Source: Pseudaeromonas sp963677375 (lineage in GTDB: Bacteria > Pseudomonadota > Gammaproteobacteria > Enterobacterales > Aeromonadaceae). From it: 64,000 nucleotides of DNA. The notes beneath the pieces are model-generated. The model made no database searches. It saw nothing but the letters and a program-made list of their open reading frames with translations, and had not been told where the DNA came from. Shown piece by piece: positions 36,392 to 44,893 of the stretch. Where the stretch lies: contig CAXXIF010000019.1 of assembly GCA_963677375.2 (NCBI GenBank), positions 226,502 to 290,501 on the forward strand. The letters are read 5' to 3'. Positions within the stretch are counted from its first letter, which is position 1; each line of letters starts with the position of its first letter. The translations under genes and the position numbers were made by a program.

Positions 36392-37591
36392 ATGAGGTTA
36401 ATAATGAAGACTCTCACAAGTTTATTAATTGTCGAAGACGAATTATTCCAGCTGAATTGGTTGTATGAACTGTGTAAGCCATTAGCGGATCAGGTTCACC
36501 GGGTTCGTGATGGTCAGGGCGCGCTGAATAGCATCGCGCGGCATGGTATGCCGGATGCGGTGATTTGTGATCTGAATATGCCGGGTATGGATGGCGTCAC
36601 CTTTTTACGTCATCTGGCGGCCCATGACAAACCCTGTCCGGTGCTGCTCATCAGTGCCGCCAGTCAGGACATCATCTATTCCGTGGTGCAGATGGCCGCA
36701 CTGCATGGGGTGACCGTTTGTGATGCACTACAAAAGCCGATTAGCCGTCAGCAGATCTGGGACAACTTGCAACATTTGCCCCGAGTGGAAAAAGACAAGG
36801 GGATTCGTGCGGATGGCTACATTCCGAATCGCGAGGAGTTGGTTTCCGCTCTCGATTCACGCCAGATCCAGCCCTATTTTCAGCCACAAATCTGTGCTGT
36901 CACGGGGCAGTTGATCGGTGCCGAGGCGCTGGCGCGCTGGGAACATCCCGAGCGCGGAACCCTATCGCCCGCGTTCTTTATCGATCCTCTGTATCAGCAT
37001 GCCCTAGTGGATCGTCTGAGCATGCAGATACTCGAACAGGCTGTGATGCGGTGTCGGCAGTGGCTGGATCGGGGGATTGAGGTACCGGTGTCGGTCAATA
37101 TTGCGCCCTCCGAGTTGCTGGATGTGCATTTTGCTGACCGGGTTTTTGCCATTCTGGAACGATGTGGTCTGCCGGGACACTTGCTGTGTCTGGAAATCAC
37201 TGAAACCGAAGGCTACAGCGATCTCCCTTGCTTGCTGGAAACTGCATCACGACTGCGATTGCAGGGCATCAAGCTGGCGATTGATGACTTTGGTACCGGG
37301 CATGCGTCCTTGTTACATCTGGTGCAAAGCCCGGTTTCCGAGCTGAAGATCGATCGGGTCTTCGTGGCCAATATGCTCGATGACGGGCGCTATCGTTCCG
37401 CTGTGCATGCCTCACTGGCCATGGCCCGGCATCTGAAAATCCATACCGTGGCCGAAGGTGTGGAAAACAGGGCGCAAGCCCAAATGCTCAGACAGATGGG
37501 CTGCGATAGTCTGCAAGGATTCTATTTTGCGCCGGCTATCCGTTCGCATGAATTGGTTGATTGGTGGCAGAACCGAGTTGCGGCAAGTTAA
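36392..37591 (+). CDS. Receiver-EAL c-di-GMP phosphodiesterase
   Basis: A 399-residue protein: an N-terminal receiver domain (about 8-125, phospho-acceptor Asp60 in VICDLNMPGMDG, Lys115) and a C-terminal EAL domain (about 145-395). The catalytic set looks complete: EAL at 178-180 (AEALARWEHP), SVNIAPSEL, LEITET, IDDFGTG, LKIDR, AEGVE and LQGFYFAP. It should hydrolyse c-di-GMP under control of phosphorylation. ATG 36404 is an alternative start with its own GAGG. It lies 46 bases before the GGDEF gene, so the two are likely co-expressed. Confidence 0.9.
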   Translation: MRLIMKTLTSLLIVEDELFQLNWLYELCKPLADQVHRVRDGQGALNSIARHGMPDAVICDLNMPGMDGVTFLRHLAAHDKPCPVLLISAASQDIIYSVVQMAALHGVTVCDALQKPISRQQIWDNLQHLPRVEKDKGIRADGYIPNREELVSALDSRQIQPYFQPQICAVTGQLIGAEALARWEHPERGTLSPAFFIDPLYQHALVDRLSMQILEQAVMRCRQWLDRGIEVPVSVNIAPSELLDVHFADRVFAILERCGLPGHLLCLEITETEGYSDLPCLLETASRLRLQGIKLAIDDFGTGHASLLHLVQSPVSELKIDRVFVANMLDDGRYRSAVHASLAMARHLKIHTVAEGVENRAQAQMLRQMGCDSLQGFYFAPAIRSHELVDWWQNRVAAS

Positions 37592-37637
37592 CAGTGTAAA
37601 TAACACGCATACCACTTTGTAAATATGGAAACAGGTT

Positions 37638-38900
37638 ATGGCTAAAAACTCAATTTTCCGTGCATTGGAAAGAGCGGATACACTGTTCATTTCATCGAAG
37701 ATATTATCCGATGAGGTATCATTGCAGCAGAAAGACTTCTTGGCTAAACACATCGGCAATATGTCAGCGAATGGTATGCGTTTTTTTATTGCTTCTAATT
37801 TTTTCGTGTTGTTTGTTGCGCTGTTTAGAATGAGTTATTTGTTGTTGTTTAACTATGTGGGCTTTGATTTTAATTTTTTTGATGAGCCGAGCGCCAAGTT
37901 GCACTATTTATATGTTATCACATTGGCATCGATCATCTTTATGTTGTTCATGCTGTTTTCTGTGCTTAAGCCGGGGCATAAAAAAGACAATCTGTATCTG
38001 TGTAAATCATTCCAGAGGCGGTTTATATCATATACATATGCTGTCACTCTGGTCTGGATGTTTGTCTTGTCATTTTATCACCATCAAGTTATCTATGATC
38101 CAGCGTTTCGCTCCATTCTGCCTGCATTAATTGTTATTATCCCAATTACTTATGTTGGAGCCATGTTGGTTATTCCAAGTTTTAGCATCATGATGCTGTT
38201 GTGTTTAATGGTTAATCATGTGCTAGACAGCCAATGGGTTAGTTTGTTTATAAATTTGTTGGTTGTTGTTTTTTTGACGGTGTTTATCGGTTCTGTTTTT
38301 TTTGCAGTCCGCAGGACTATAGGTTTTATTGCGAAAATAGAATTTAATAACTTTAAATTGACGGAAAAATTGATCCGTTCACTGAATCTCGACCCCTTGC
38401 TATTGATCCCGAATCGTCAGGCGTTTTTTTCCAGTATCAGCAATAAATTGGCGCGCAAAACGGACGATGATATCGGGGCCGCCATCCTGATGCTCGACGT
38501 TGATCACTTTAAACTGTACAACGACCATTATGGGCATCCGGCCGGGGATCGCTGCTTGCAGCAGGTCGTCGCTTGTGTGCAAGAGAGCCTGCGTGAAGAC
38601 ATAGATATGTTTGGCCGCTATGGTGGCGAAGAGTTCATCTTGTTTCTGGATCAGGTTGATGAGGCAGGAGCCCAGCTCGTCGCTGAACGCATCCTTAGCA
38701 ACATCGAGCAACTGGCCCTTCCCCACATCGGCTCAGCCACGGCTCGTTATGTCACGATCAGCATAGGTATCGCGCCGTGGCAGCCAGGATCTAGCCTGGA
38801 GAGCTTGTGTGAACTGGCGGATCAGGCGCTCTATCAGGCCAAGCGAAACGGACGTAATCGTTATGTACTGTATGACGCTGCAGCAACACCGACCGGGTGA
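37638..38900 (+). CDS. Membrane diguanylate cyclase (GGDEF)
   Basis: A 420-residue protein. The N-terminal half has about six membrane helices between residues 48 and 230 and is visibly A+T-rich. A C-terminal GGDEF domain (about 255-415) carries the active site GGEEF at 329-333. The position of the inhibitory RxxD site reads EDID, so feedback inhibition by c-di-GMP is probably lost. It should make c-di-GMP from GTP, opposing the EAL protein encoded just upstream. I do not recognise the sensory part as a named MASE domain with certainty. Confidence 0.9.
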   Translation: MAKNSIFRALERADTLFISSKILSDEVSLQQKDFLAKHIGNMSANGMRFFIASNFFVLFVALFRMSYLLLFNYVGFDFNFFDEPSAKLHYLYVITLASIIFMLFMLFSVLKPGHKKDNLYLCKSFQRRFISYTYAVTLVWMFVLSFYHHQVIYDPAFRSILPALIVIIPITYVGAMLVIPSFSIMMLLCLMVNHVLDSQWVSLFINLLVVVFLTVFIGSVFFAVRRTIGFIAKIEFNNFKLTEKLIRSLNLDPLLLIPNRQAFFSSISNKLARKTDDDIGAAILMLDVDHFKLYNDHYGHPAGDRCLQQVVACVQESLREDIDMFGRYGGEEFILFLDQVDEAGAQLVAERILSNIEQLALPHIGSATARYVTISIGIAPWQPGSSLESLCELADQALYQAKRNGRNRYVLYDAAATPTG

Positions 38901-39305
38901 GGGGGGCCGACTTTCCCTCCTTTTCCGCGCAAAACATCCCGTCTAACAGTCTCCGAACCTGCTACTGGACATACTTTTAACCAACCGACATCTTGCCTGT
39001 TGTCAATCAGCCAGCAGTCTTTGCTGGCTGGTTCCATCTGCTCTGTCTGCGTTATCGAAATTGTCGATCCGATTGGTGCGACCTCGACGCGGCAGTACAG
39101 GTTGACATGCCGAACCCATCCACAATTCTGTCGGGACGATTGTCAATATGAGGCAATCCGTTAGTATTCCCTCCTGTGCGCGCTAGCGCCCATCGATGTC
39201 ACAATAAGAGTCGGGACCATTGGCGTGGCGCTCGAGGCCATGCACTATACAAGTCGGTAAAAATTTTCATGCCAATCACGAGTCGTATCCTCCTGTAGCG
39301 AGGAG
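38901..39305. other. Right end of the inserted block, no gene
   Basis: 405 bases without a convincing ORF. A nine-base hairpin, CAGCCAGCA (39008-39016) with TGCTGGCTG (39022-39030), may end transcription from the GGDEF gene. A short inverted repeat CCTCCTGTAGCGAGGAGG (39290-39307) abuts the right copy of the 36-base repeat. No integrase or transposase is present. Confidence 0.5.
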
Positions 39306-39341
39306 GCCGACCCGATATACCAAGCACAGGATGAATAAAGA
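39306..39341 (+). repeat. 36-base direct repeat, right copy (upstream of mrcB)
   Basis: Identical to 32213-32248 in hrpB. The copy ends two bases before the mrcB start codon. In the hrpB frame it would continue GAT AAT GGC AGC GCG TAA, overlapping mrcB by 14 bases. This suggests that hrpB and mrcB once overlapped here. Confidence 0.9.
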
Positions 39342-39343
39342 TA

Positions 39344-41692
39344 ATGGCAGCGCGTAAACCCAGAGCGAAGAAGAAGCAGGCCTGGCATCAGAGCATCAAC
39401 TGGCGTCGCTGGGGCTGGTTGGCCTTCAAGTTAGGATTGGTCGTGTTCGCCGGACTGCTGGTGACCGGCATCTATCTGGACAGCCTGATCCGTGACAAAT
39501 TCGATGGCCAGAAGTGGCAGTTGCCCGCCCTGGTCTACAGCCGGCCGCTGGAGCTTTATCCGGGCCAGCGGCTGTCCCAAGCCCAGATGCTCTATGAGTT
39601 GAAGCTGCTCAACTACCGGCAAAGCAGCAAGCCCACCAGCGCCGGTCAGTACGCTACCGGCGGCGGCAAGCTGGTGTTGATCCGTCGTGCCTTTAAATTT
39701 TCCGATGGCAGTGAACAGCAGCGTCCTTTGCTGCTCACCTTCGACAAGCAACGGCTCATCCGCATCCAGAATGCCGACACCATGAAGGATCTGGGCTATG
39801 TGCGCATGGACCCTGTGCTGCTGGACCGGCTGACGGGCGAAGAGATCGAGGATCGTCTGCTGCTGCGTCTGGATGAGGTGCCGCAAAGCTTTATCGATAC
39901 CTTGCTGACGGTGGAAGATCGCGACTTCTACAACCATGGTGGCGTCTCGTTGCTCTCCATCGGTCGCGCTTTCTTTGCCAATCTCAAGGCTGGCCGTGCC
40001 GTGCAGGGGGGGAGTACCCTGACCCAGCAATTGGCGAAAAACTTCTTCCTGACCCGGGAGCGCAGCCTATTGCGCAAGGTGCAGGAGGCCTATATGGCGG
40101 TGATCATCGATTATCGCTACAGCAAGGAGCAGATCCTCGAAACCTATATCAACGAGATCTATCTGGGGCAGAACAAGGCCCAGGGGGTCTATGGCTTCGG
40201 CCTGGCGGCTTACTTCTATTTCGGTCTGCCACTCAATGAGCTAGAGCCGGATCAGATGGCACTGCTGGTAGGTATGGTGCGCGGCCCCTCTTATTACGAT
40301 CCCTGGCGCTTTCCGGATCGGGCCAAAGAGCGGCGGGATCTGGTGCTACGTCTGTTGCTCGACAATTTGAAGATCGAGCCGCCGGATTATCAGGTCTATC
40401 TGGAGAGACCGCTGGCCCTGCTGGCCCGTGGCCAGATGAGTTATGGCCGGACTCCGGCGTTTATGAGCCTGCTCAAACGCGAGCTCCAGGACAAATTTGG
40501 GACCAATTTTTTGAACCAATCCGGGCTCAAGATCTTCACCAGCCTGGACCCGGTGGCACAGCTCTCTGCCGAACAGGCGGTGACCAGTCAGCTGGATCGC
40601 ATCGAGAAGGAGCGCAAACGTCCGGACTTACAGGGTGCCATGGTGATTTCCAACTGGCGCACCGGGGAGATCTCTGCCGTCGTCGGTGGTCGTGATGCCC
40701 GCTATGCCGGCTTCAACCGCGCGCTGGATGCGCGGCGGCCGATTGGCTCGCTGGTTAAACCGGCGGTCTATCTCAGCGGGTTGCAAAAGGGCTATAACCT
40801 GGCGACCCCGCTGCGGGATGCACCTCTGACGCTGCGTAATCAGGGCGGCCAGACCTGGAAGCCGCAGAATTACGACAGGGGTTATCGCGGTCAGGTGCCA
40901 TTTTATCAGGCGATGGCCGAGTCGCTGAATCTGCCGACGGTACGACTCGGGATGGATGTTGGCGTGGCCAAGGTGATCGATACCCTGCGCGCACTCGGGG
41001 TCACGCAACCCATTCAGGCGTTCCCGTCGCTGTTTCTTGGCACTGTGGCCCTGTCGCCCTTCGAGGTGAATCAGATGTACCTGACCCTGGCCAGTGAAGG
41101 GCTCTATCAGCCGCTGACCACGGTCCGGGCCGTGCTGGGAGCCAAGAACCAGAGCCTGTATCAGAAGGATGTAAAGGCCGAGCGTCGGGTGGATGCCCGG
41201 GTCAGCTATCTGACCCTGTTCACCATGACCAAGGTGGCCAGTCAAGGTACGGCGCGCTCCTTGGCTAGCCGTTTCCCCGGTACCGTGCTGGCGGGCAAAA
41301 CCGGTACCACCGACAACCTGCGGGATTCCTGGTTTAGCGGTCTGGATAATGACGAACTGGTGAGTGTCTGGGTTGGTCGGGATGATAACCAGCCTGCCGG
41401 GCTGACTGGCGCCAATGGCGCCTTGCAGCTGTTTGGTGATTACATGAGCCGTCGTGGCGTCAACTCGCTGCAGCTGGCGGTCCCCAAAGGCATTGTCTGG
41501 GCCAATTTCTCTCGCGGCGGCAAGCCGGTAGCCAGCGGATGCACAGGCAGCCTGTCACTGCCCGCGCGGCTGGATCAGCTCGGGCCGACCGAAGCCTGCG
41601 GCAGTGGCGGCGATGCCCAGCCCGACAACCCGATAGACTGGTTCAAGCAGCTGTTTAGCCGCAATGAGGTCATGCTCCCCGAGCGGGGATAA
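39344..41692 (+). CDS. mrcB: Penicillin-binding protein 1B (bifunctional peptidoglycan synthase)
   Basis: A 782-residue class A PBP (E. coli 844). It has a short basic cytoplasmic N-terminus, a membrane helix at about 24-45, a UB2H-type segment (about 60-150), and a glycosyltransferase domain with Glu191 (EDRDFYNHGG). The transpeptidase domain has SLVK at Ser469 and KTGTTDN. It polymerises and cross-links septal peptidoglycan and is stimulated by LpoB-type lipoproteins. The start has only a weak ribosome-binding site, perhaps because the inserted block replaced its original upstream context. Confidence 0.95.
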   Translation: MAARKPRAKKKQAWHQSINWRRWGWLAFKLGLVVFAGLLVTGIYLDSLIRDKFDGQKWQLPALVYSRPLELYPGQRLSQAQMLYELKLLNYRQSSKPTSAGQYATGGGKLVLIRRAFKFSDGSEQQRPLLLTFDKQRLIRIQNADTMKDLGYVRMDPVLLDRLTGEEIEDRLLLRLDEVPQSFIDTLLTVEDRDFYNHGGVSLLSIGRAFFANLKAGRAVQGGSTLTQQLAKNFFLTRERSLLRKVQEAYMAVIIDYRYSKEQILETYINEIYLGQNKAQGVYGFGLAAYFYFGLPLNELEPDQMALLVGMVRGPSYYDPWRFPDRAKERRDLVLRLLLDNLKIEPPDYQVYLERPLALLARGQMSYGRTPAFMSLLKRELQDKFGTNFLNQSGLKIFTSLDPVAQLSAEQAVTSQLDRIEKERKRPDLQGAMVISNWRTGEISAVVGGRDARYAGFNRALDARRPIGSLVKPAVYLSGLQKGYNLATPLRDAPLTLRNQGGQTWKPQNYDRGYRGQVPFYQAMAESLNLPTVRLGMDVGVAKVIDTLRALGVTQPIQAFPSLFLGTVALSPFEVNQMYLTLASEGLYQPLTTVRAVLGAKNQSLYQKDVKAERRVDARVSYLTLFTMTKVASQGTARSLASRFPGTVLAGKTGTTDNLRDSWFSGLDNDELVSVWVGRDDNQPAGLTGANGALQLFGDYMSRRGVNSLQLAVPKGIVWANFSRGGKPVASGCTGSLSLPARLDQLGPTEACGSGGDAQPDNPIDWFKQLFSRNEVMLPERG

Positions 41693-41713
41693 TCCGTGGC
41701 GACGTATACCTCA

Positions 41714-41735
41714 AGCGGCGATGTGGATCGCCGCT
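41714..41735 (+). terminator. Hairpin after mrcB
   Basis: Perfect nine-base stem AGCGGCGAT (41714-41722) and ATCGCCGCT (41727-41735) with loop GTGG, 22 bases past the mrcB stop. It lacks a T tract, so its efficiency as a terminator is uncertain. Confidence 0.45.
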
Positions 41736-41786
41736 AGGGTTGAACGTGGAGTTGCCACTGTCGTCGCATGCAACTAATTAGAGAAT

Positions 41787-42092
41787 ATGGTGATGAATAG
41801 TCTGCTGTTAAAAGCCTTGAAGTCGTTTTCCGCGACCTGCAATAAAGCCATGCTGCAAACCATCGACGAGGATCGCATCAAGCTGACCCTCAAGGTGCTG
41901 CATAAGAATCGCATCCCCATCAATCCGGCGGAGATTGAGCCCTGGTTGGTCGCCAACCATTGGCCCGCGCGCTCAGTGACCAGCATAGTCGGCTGGGCGC
42001 AAGCCCTCAGCTCCGGCGGTAAGCTTCAACTGAGCAACAAGAATCCCAAACTGACCGAAAATGAGGTCTGGACCAAGCTGAATGCGCGGTGA
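41787..42092 (+). CDS. Small hypothetical protein
   Basis: A 101-residue protein that I do not recognise. It is basic, mostly helical in appearance, with no signal peptide or membrane segment; the centre reads NRIPINPAEIEPWLVANHW and the end NEVWTKLNAR. Codon use looks normal for the window, which favours a real gene. The start could be ATG 41787 or ATG 41793. It lies alone between mrcB and an empty stretch. Confidence 0.55.
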   Translation: MVMNSLLLKALKSFSATCNKAMLQTIDEDRIKLTLKVLHKNRIPINPAEIEPWLVANHWPARSVTSIVGWAQALSSGGKLQLSNKNPKLTENEVWTKLNAR

Positions 42093-42652
42093 ACCGGTTG
42101 TTCTAACTTTGGCGCACGATAAATAGCCATCCGCCGTCGGGGCGACAAGGTACCTGATGGTGCCTGATGATAAAAAGACGGTGGAACTGTGAATATAAAC
42201 TCGGCGGCTGGCTCTCGATGTTAGATTTTGATTTCAATTTCAATGGAATCCTAATCAGACAATAGGCCATCCCCAATTCTGTTACCTCATCCCGTTAAAA
42301 TCCCGCCTGATATCGCTGTAAATGTGAACAAAGTAGGTGCCGGATGGCACAAATGCCGCTAGCATAGGGACTCACAAGGATGAGGCAGGCAAGCTGCACT
42401 ATGGATGGGGCTGAAACCCAAGAGCAGTAGCCTGAGCGCAGGATGCCGTCATTTTATCGGGCTTTGTCCGTTGCCCTCCTTCCTCAACCGAGCAGATCAC
42501 ACGACAACCGCAGTCGTCCCTCTCGTCGCCTTCTCATTATCTGGTGATATGGGAATTTGTATGAGCCTTATGTGCGCGACGATGCCAGACATTGAATGCT
42601 GCGTGAGTTGCCGCCGCTCATGGCGACGTGGTGCCGGTATCGATACTGAACT
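42093..42652. other. Gene-free stretch after the small hypothetical gene
   Basis: 560 bases with no ORF I trust. A 105-codon plus-strand frame at 42405-42722 has low-complexity, Cys/Ser/Arg-rich translation and runs antisense into the GNAT gene, so I do not accept it. No repeats or hairpins stand out. Confidence 0.4.
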
Positions 42653-43135
42653 TCAGGATTTCCAGGTCATGGCCAGGTACAGATCGTCACCTGTACCCGC
42701 CATGAAGCCCAGACGCTCGTAGAGCCCCCGGGCCGGGCTGACAGGGTCCACCTGCAGCTGGATAGAGAGACCCTGTGCCCTGGCGTCGGCCTGCAATTGG
42801 CGGATCAAGGCACTGCCGATGCCTAGCCGCTGATGGCTGGGCAGCAAGGCAATATCCACCAGCCGTAGCTGGTCTGGCAACTCGGCGACCAGTAAACGGC
42901 CAATCGGCGTGCCTTGCTGCTCGATGAGGGCAAAGCGCCCTCTGGGGTAGTGACTGAAATAGTGCCGGGATTGGGCCTCGAACTGACTGTGCAGGAAGAG
43001 CGCTTTTTGTTGCTCGTTGAATGGAAAGTTGGCCATCTCTGCCTGGCGATTGAGGGCATAGAGCCCCGCCATAAAGGCGTTGTCGTCGTCCGTTATCGGA
43101 CGCAGGCGAAAGTCGGTGGGCAAAGGATCGTGCAT
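42653..43135 (-). CDS. GNAT-family N-acetyltransferase
   Basis: A 160-residue acetyltransferase. The acetyl-CoA-binding motif A is visible in HQRLGIGSALI, and the C-terminal motif is ARGLYERLGF. The start at ATG 43135 (MHDPLPTDFRLRPIT) has GGAG upstream. It is divergent from the first tail-collar gene with only 69 bases between, so the two probably share a regulatory region. The substrate is unknown; the context suggests a role in modifying or regulating the collar/DUF4347 products. Confidence 0.85.
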   Translation of the reverse strand: MHDPLPTDFRLRPITDDDNAFMAGLYALNRQAEMANFPFNEQQKALFLHSQFEAQSRHYFSHYPRGRFALIEQQGTPIGRLLVAELPDQLRLVDIALLPSHQRLGIGSALIRQLQADARAQGLSIQLQVDPVSPARGLYERLGFMAGTGDDLYLAMTWKS

Positions 43136-43204
43136 GGAGTTGTCTCCGGTCGTGGATTCATGATCGTGATGGCATATCAATAACGGAACGAGAAAGGAAA
43201 TGCC

Positions 43205-43717
43205 ATGGAACCCTATCTGGGAGAAATACGGATCTTCGGCGGCAACTATGCCCCGAAGGGGTGGGCCTTTTGCGACGGCCAACTCATGTCGATCGGTGGC
43301 AACGAGGCCCTTTATTCGCTGCTTGGCACCACCTACGGTGGTAACGGCCAAAGTACCTTCGCCTTGCCGGATCTGCGCGGCAGACTGCCGTTACATCTGA
43401 GCCAATCCAGCTCTGGGCAAAACTATCTGCTTGGCGCGAAAGGCGGCACCGAGCAAGTCACCCTCAACGAGGGGCAACTCCCCGCGCACACTCACCAGGC
43501 CAAGGGAAGCGCCACCGGCAGCGTAGGCAGCCCCAGCGACGCCTGTTGGGGGACAGCCAGTGGGGGAAGTGCCTATGCCAAGGTGTCACCCACTATCAGC
43601 TTGGCCAATGAGGCCCTGAGCATCACGGGCAAGAATCAGCCCCATGACAATATGATGCCGAGCCTGGGCTTGAGCTTCATCATCGCCCTACAAGGCATCT
43701 ACCCCACTTCGGATTAA
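43205..43717 (+). CDS. Tail-collar (Mdp-like) protein 1
   Basis: A 170-residue protein of the phage tail-collar / microcystin-dependent-protein-like family. The family start GEIRIFGGNYAPKGWAFCDG is followed by LLGTTYGGNGQSTFALPDLRGR, a variable middle and a C-terminal block ending NQPHDNMMPSLGLSF. It has no signal peptide. In phages the collar fold lies at fibre tips; in bacteria the function of these families is unknown. It has AGGAAATGCC before ATG 43205. It is the first of three paralogues spaced 12 bases apart. Confidence 0.88.
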   Translation: MEPYLGEIRIFGGNYAPKGWAFCDGQLMSIGGNEALYSLLGTTYGGNGQSTFALPDLRGRLPLHLSQSSSGQNYLLGAKGGTEQVTLNEGQLPAHTHQAKGSATGSVGSPSDACWGTASGGSAYAKVSPTISLANEALSITGKNQPHDNMMPSLGLSFIIALQGIYPTSD

Positions 43718-43729
43718 GGAGGATTCGTC

Positions 43730-44227
43730 ATGGCTGAACCCTTTCTCGGCGAGATCCGTCTCTTCGCCGCCAATGTAGTTCCCAAGGGCTGGCTGCCCTG
43801 TAACGGCCAGTTGCTGCCCATCAACCAATACCAGGCGCTATTTGCGCTGTTGGGCACCACCTATGGCTGTGAAGGCTCCACCCAGTTCGCCCTGCCCAAT
43901 CTGCAAGGCCGGGCACCGGTGCATGTCGGCAATGACGTGACGCTGGGGCAAGCCGCAGGCGAGGAAAACCATACGCTGACGACGCAGGAAATACCCCAGC
44001 ACACGCATCAGCTGCAAGCCGACTCAAGCAATGCCACGGCCACCACTCCAGCAAAGCTCTTTTGGGCTGCCAGCAGCTACGCCCTCTATGATTTTGACGC
44101 CAGCCAAACCTTGGCCAGTGAGGCCATTAGTAATACCGGCGGCAACCAGCCCCATTCCAACATGCAGCCCTATCTGGTAGCGAACTTCTGTATCGCCGTG
44201 CAGGGCATTTTTCCAAGCCACGGCTAA
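43730..44227 (+). CDS. Tail-collar (Mdp-like) protein 2
   Basis: A 165-residue paralogue of the preceding protein. It keeps GEIRLFAANVVPKGWLPCNG, LLGTTYGCEGSTQFALPNLQGR and GGNQPHSNMQPYL. The middle region (about 70-135) is different, as in fibre proteins where the variable loop carries binding specificity. AAGGAGG lies seven bases before ATG. Confidence 0.88.
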   Translation: MAEPFLGEIRLFAANVVPKGWLPCNGQLLPINQYQALFALLGTTYGCEGSTQFALPNLQGRAPVHVGNDVTLGQAAGEENHTLTTQEIPQHTHQLQADSSNATATTPAKLFWAASSYALYDFDASQTLASEAISNTGGNQPHSNMQPYLVANFCIAVQGIFPSHG

Positions 44228-44239
44228 GGAGTACTGAAT

Positions 44240-44770
44240 ATGGATGCCTATATTGGCGAAATCCGCCTGTTTGCCGGCAACTTCGCGCCATATGGTTGGG
44301 CCTTCTGCAATGGTCAGGAGCTGTCAATTGCACGATACCAGGCCCTGTTCTCCCTTCTGGGCACCACCTACGGCGGCAATGGCACCAGCACCTTCGCTGT
44401 GCCCGATCTCAAAGGCCGGGCCCCCATGCACTGGGGCCAGGGGCCCGGTCTAAGCGCAAGAGCACAGGGGCAGCAGATCGGCAGTAGCGGCGTCACCTTG
44501 GGCACCGCTCAAATACCGAGCCACAACCACCTGGCCATGGCCGTTGATGCGCAAGGGACAGCATCCGGACCGACTGACGCTTGCTGGGCCCAGTTTGTTG
44601 CTCGTCGAGAAGTCCAAATGCTGTACGGTAGCGGTAGTCAGCTGACACAAATGTCCCCGCAAGCACTGGATGTGGCGGGGGGAAGCCAACCGCACAACAA
44701 CCTGCAACCCTACCTGGGACTCAATTTCATCATCTGTCTGGACGATGGCGAATATCCAGCGCGCCCCTGA
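44240..44770 (+). CDS. Tail-collar (Mdp-like) protein 3
   Basis: A 176-residue third paralogue: GEIRLFAGNFAPYGWAFCNG, LLGTTYGGNGTSTFAVPDLKGR and GGSQPHNNLQPYLGLNF. The variable middle is again unrelated in sequence. AAGGAG precedes the ATG. A hairpin follows, then the giant DUF4347 gene in the same direction. Confidence 0.88.
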   Translation: MDAYIGEIRLFAGNFAPYGWAFCNGQELSIARYQALFSLLGTTYGGNGTSTFAVPDLKGRAPMHWGQGPGLSARAQGQQIGSSGVTLGTAQIPSHNHLAMAVDAQGTASGPTDACWAQFVARREVQMLYGSGSQLTQMSPQALDVAGGSQPHNNLQPYLGLNFIICLDDGEYPARP

Positions 44771-44803
44771 TGGGCATACCGAGTCCCTTTTACCCAGAGG
44801 GAG

Positions 44804-44833
44804 AACGGCGGCCCGCTATGCTGCACCGCCGTT
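44804..44833 (+). terminator. Hairpin between collar gene 3 and the DUF4347 gene
   Basis: Eight-base stem AACGGCGG (44804-44811) and CCGCCGTT (44826-44833), then TCCCTTGATTTTTATG. It may reduce read-through, so the large gene would be made in lower amount than the collar proteins or from its own promoter. Confidence 0.5.
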
Positions 44834-44893
44834 TCCCTTGATTTTTATGACATGGCCAAGGGCCATGACCATTGTTGAGTTGAGGAGATTGCC

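Noticed and set aside
32249..39305. Integrative element with its own integrase
   Set aside because: No integrase, transposase or relaxase gene is present in the block, so only insertion with a direct repeat can be claimed.
42405..42722. 105-codon plus-strand frame
   Set aside because: Unusual composition (Cys/Ser/Arg-rich), no ribosome-binding site, and it runs antisense into the GNAT gene.
43205..44770. Prophage remnant suggested by tail-collar genes
   Set aside because: No other phage genes, integrase or attachment sites are nearby; the genes form a tidy operon next to a DUF4347 gene.
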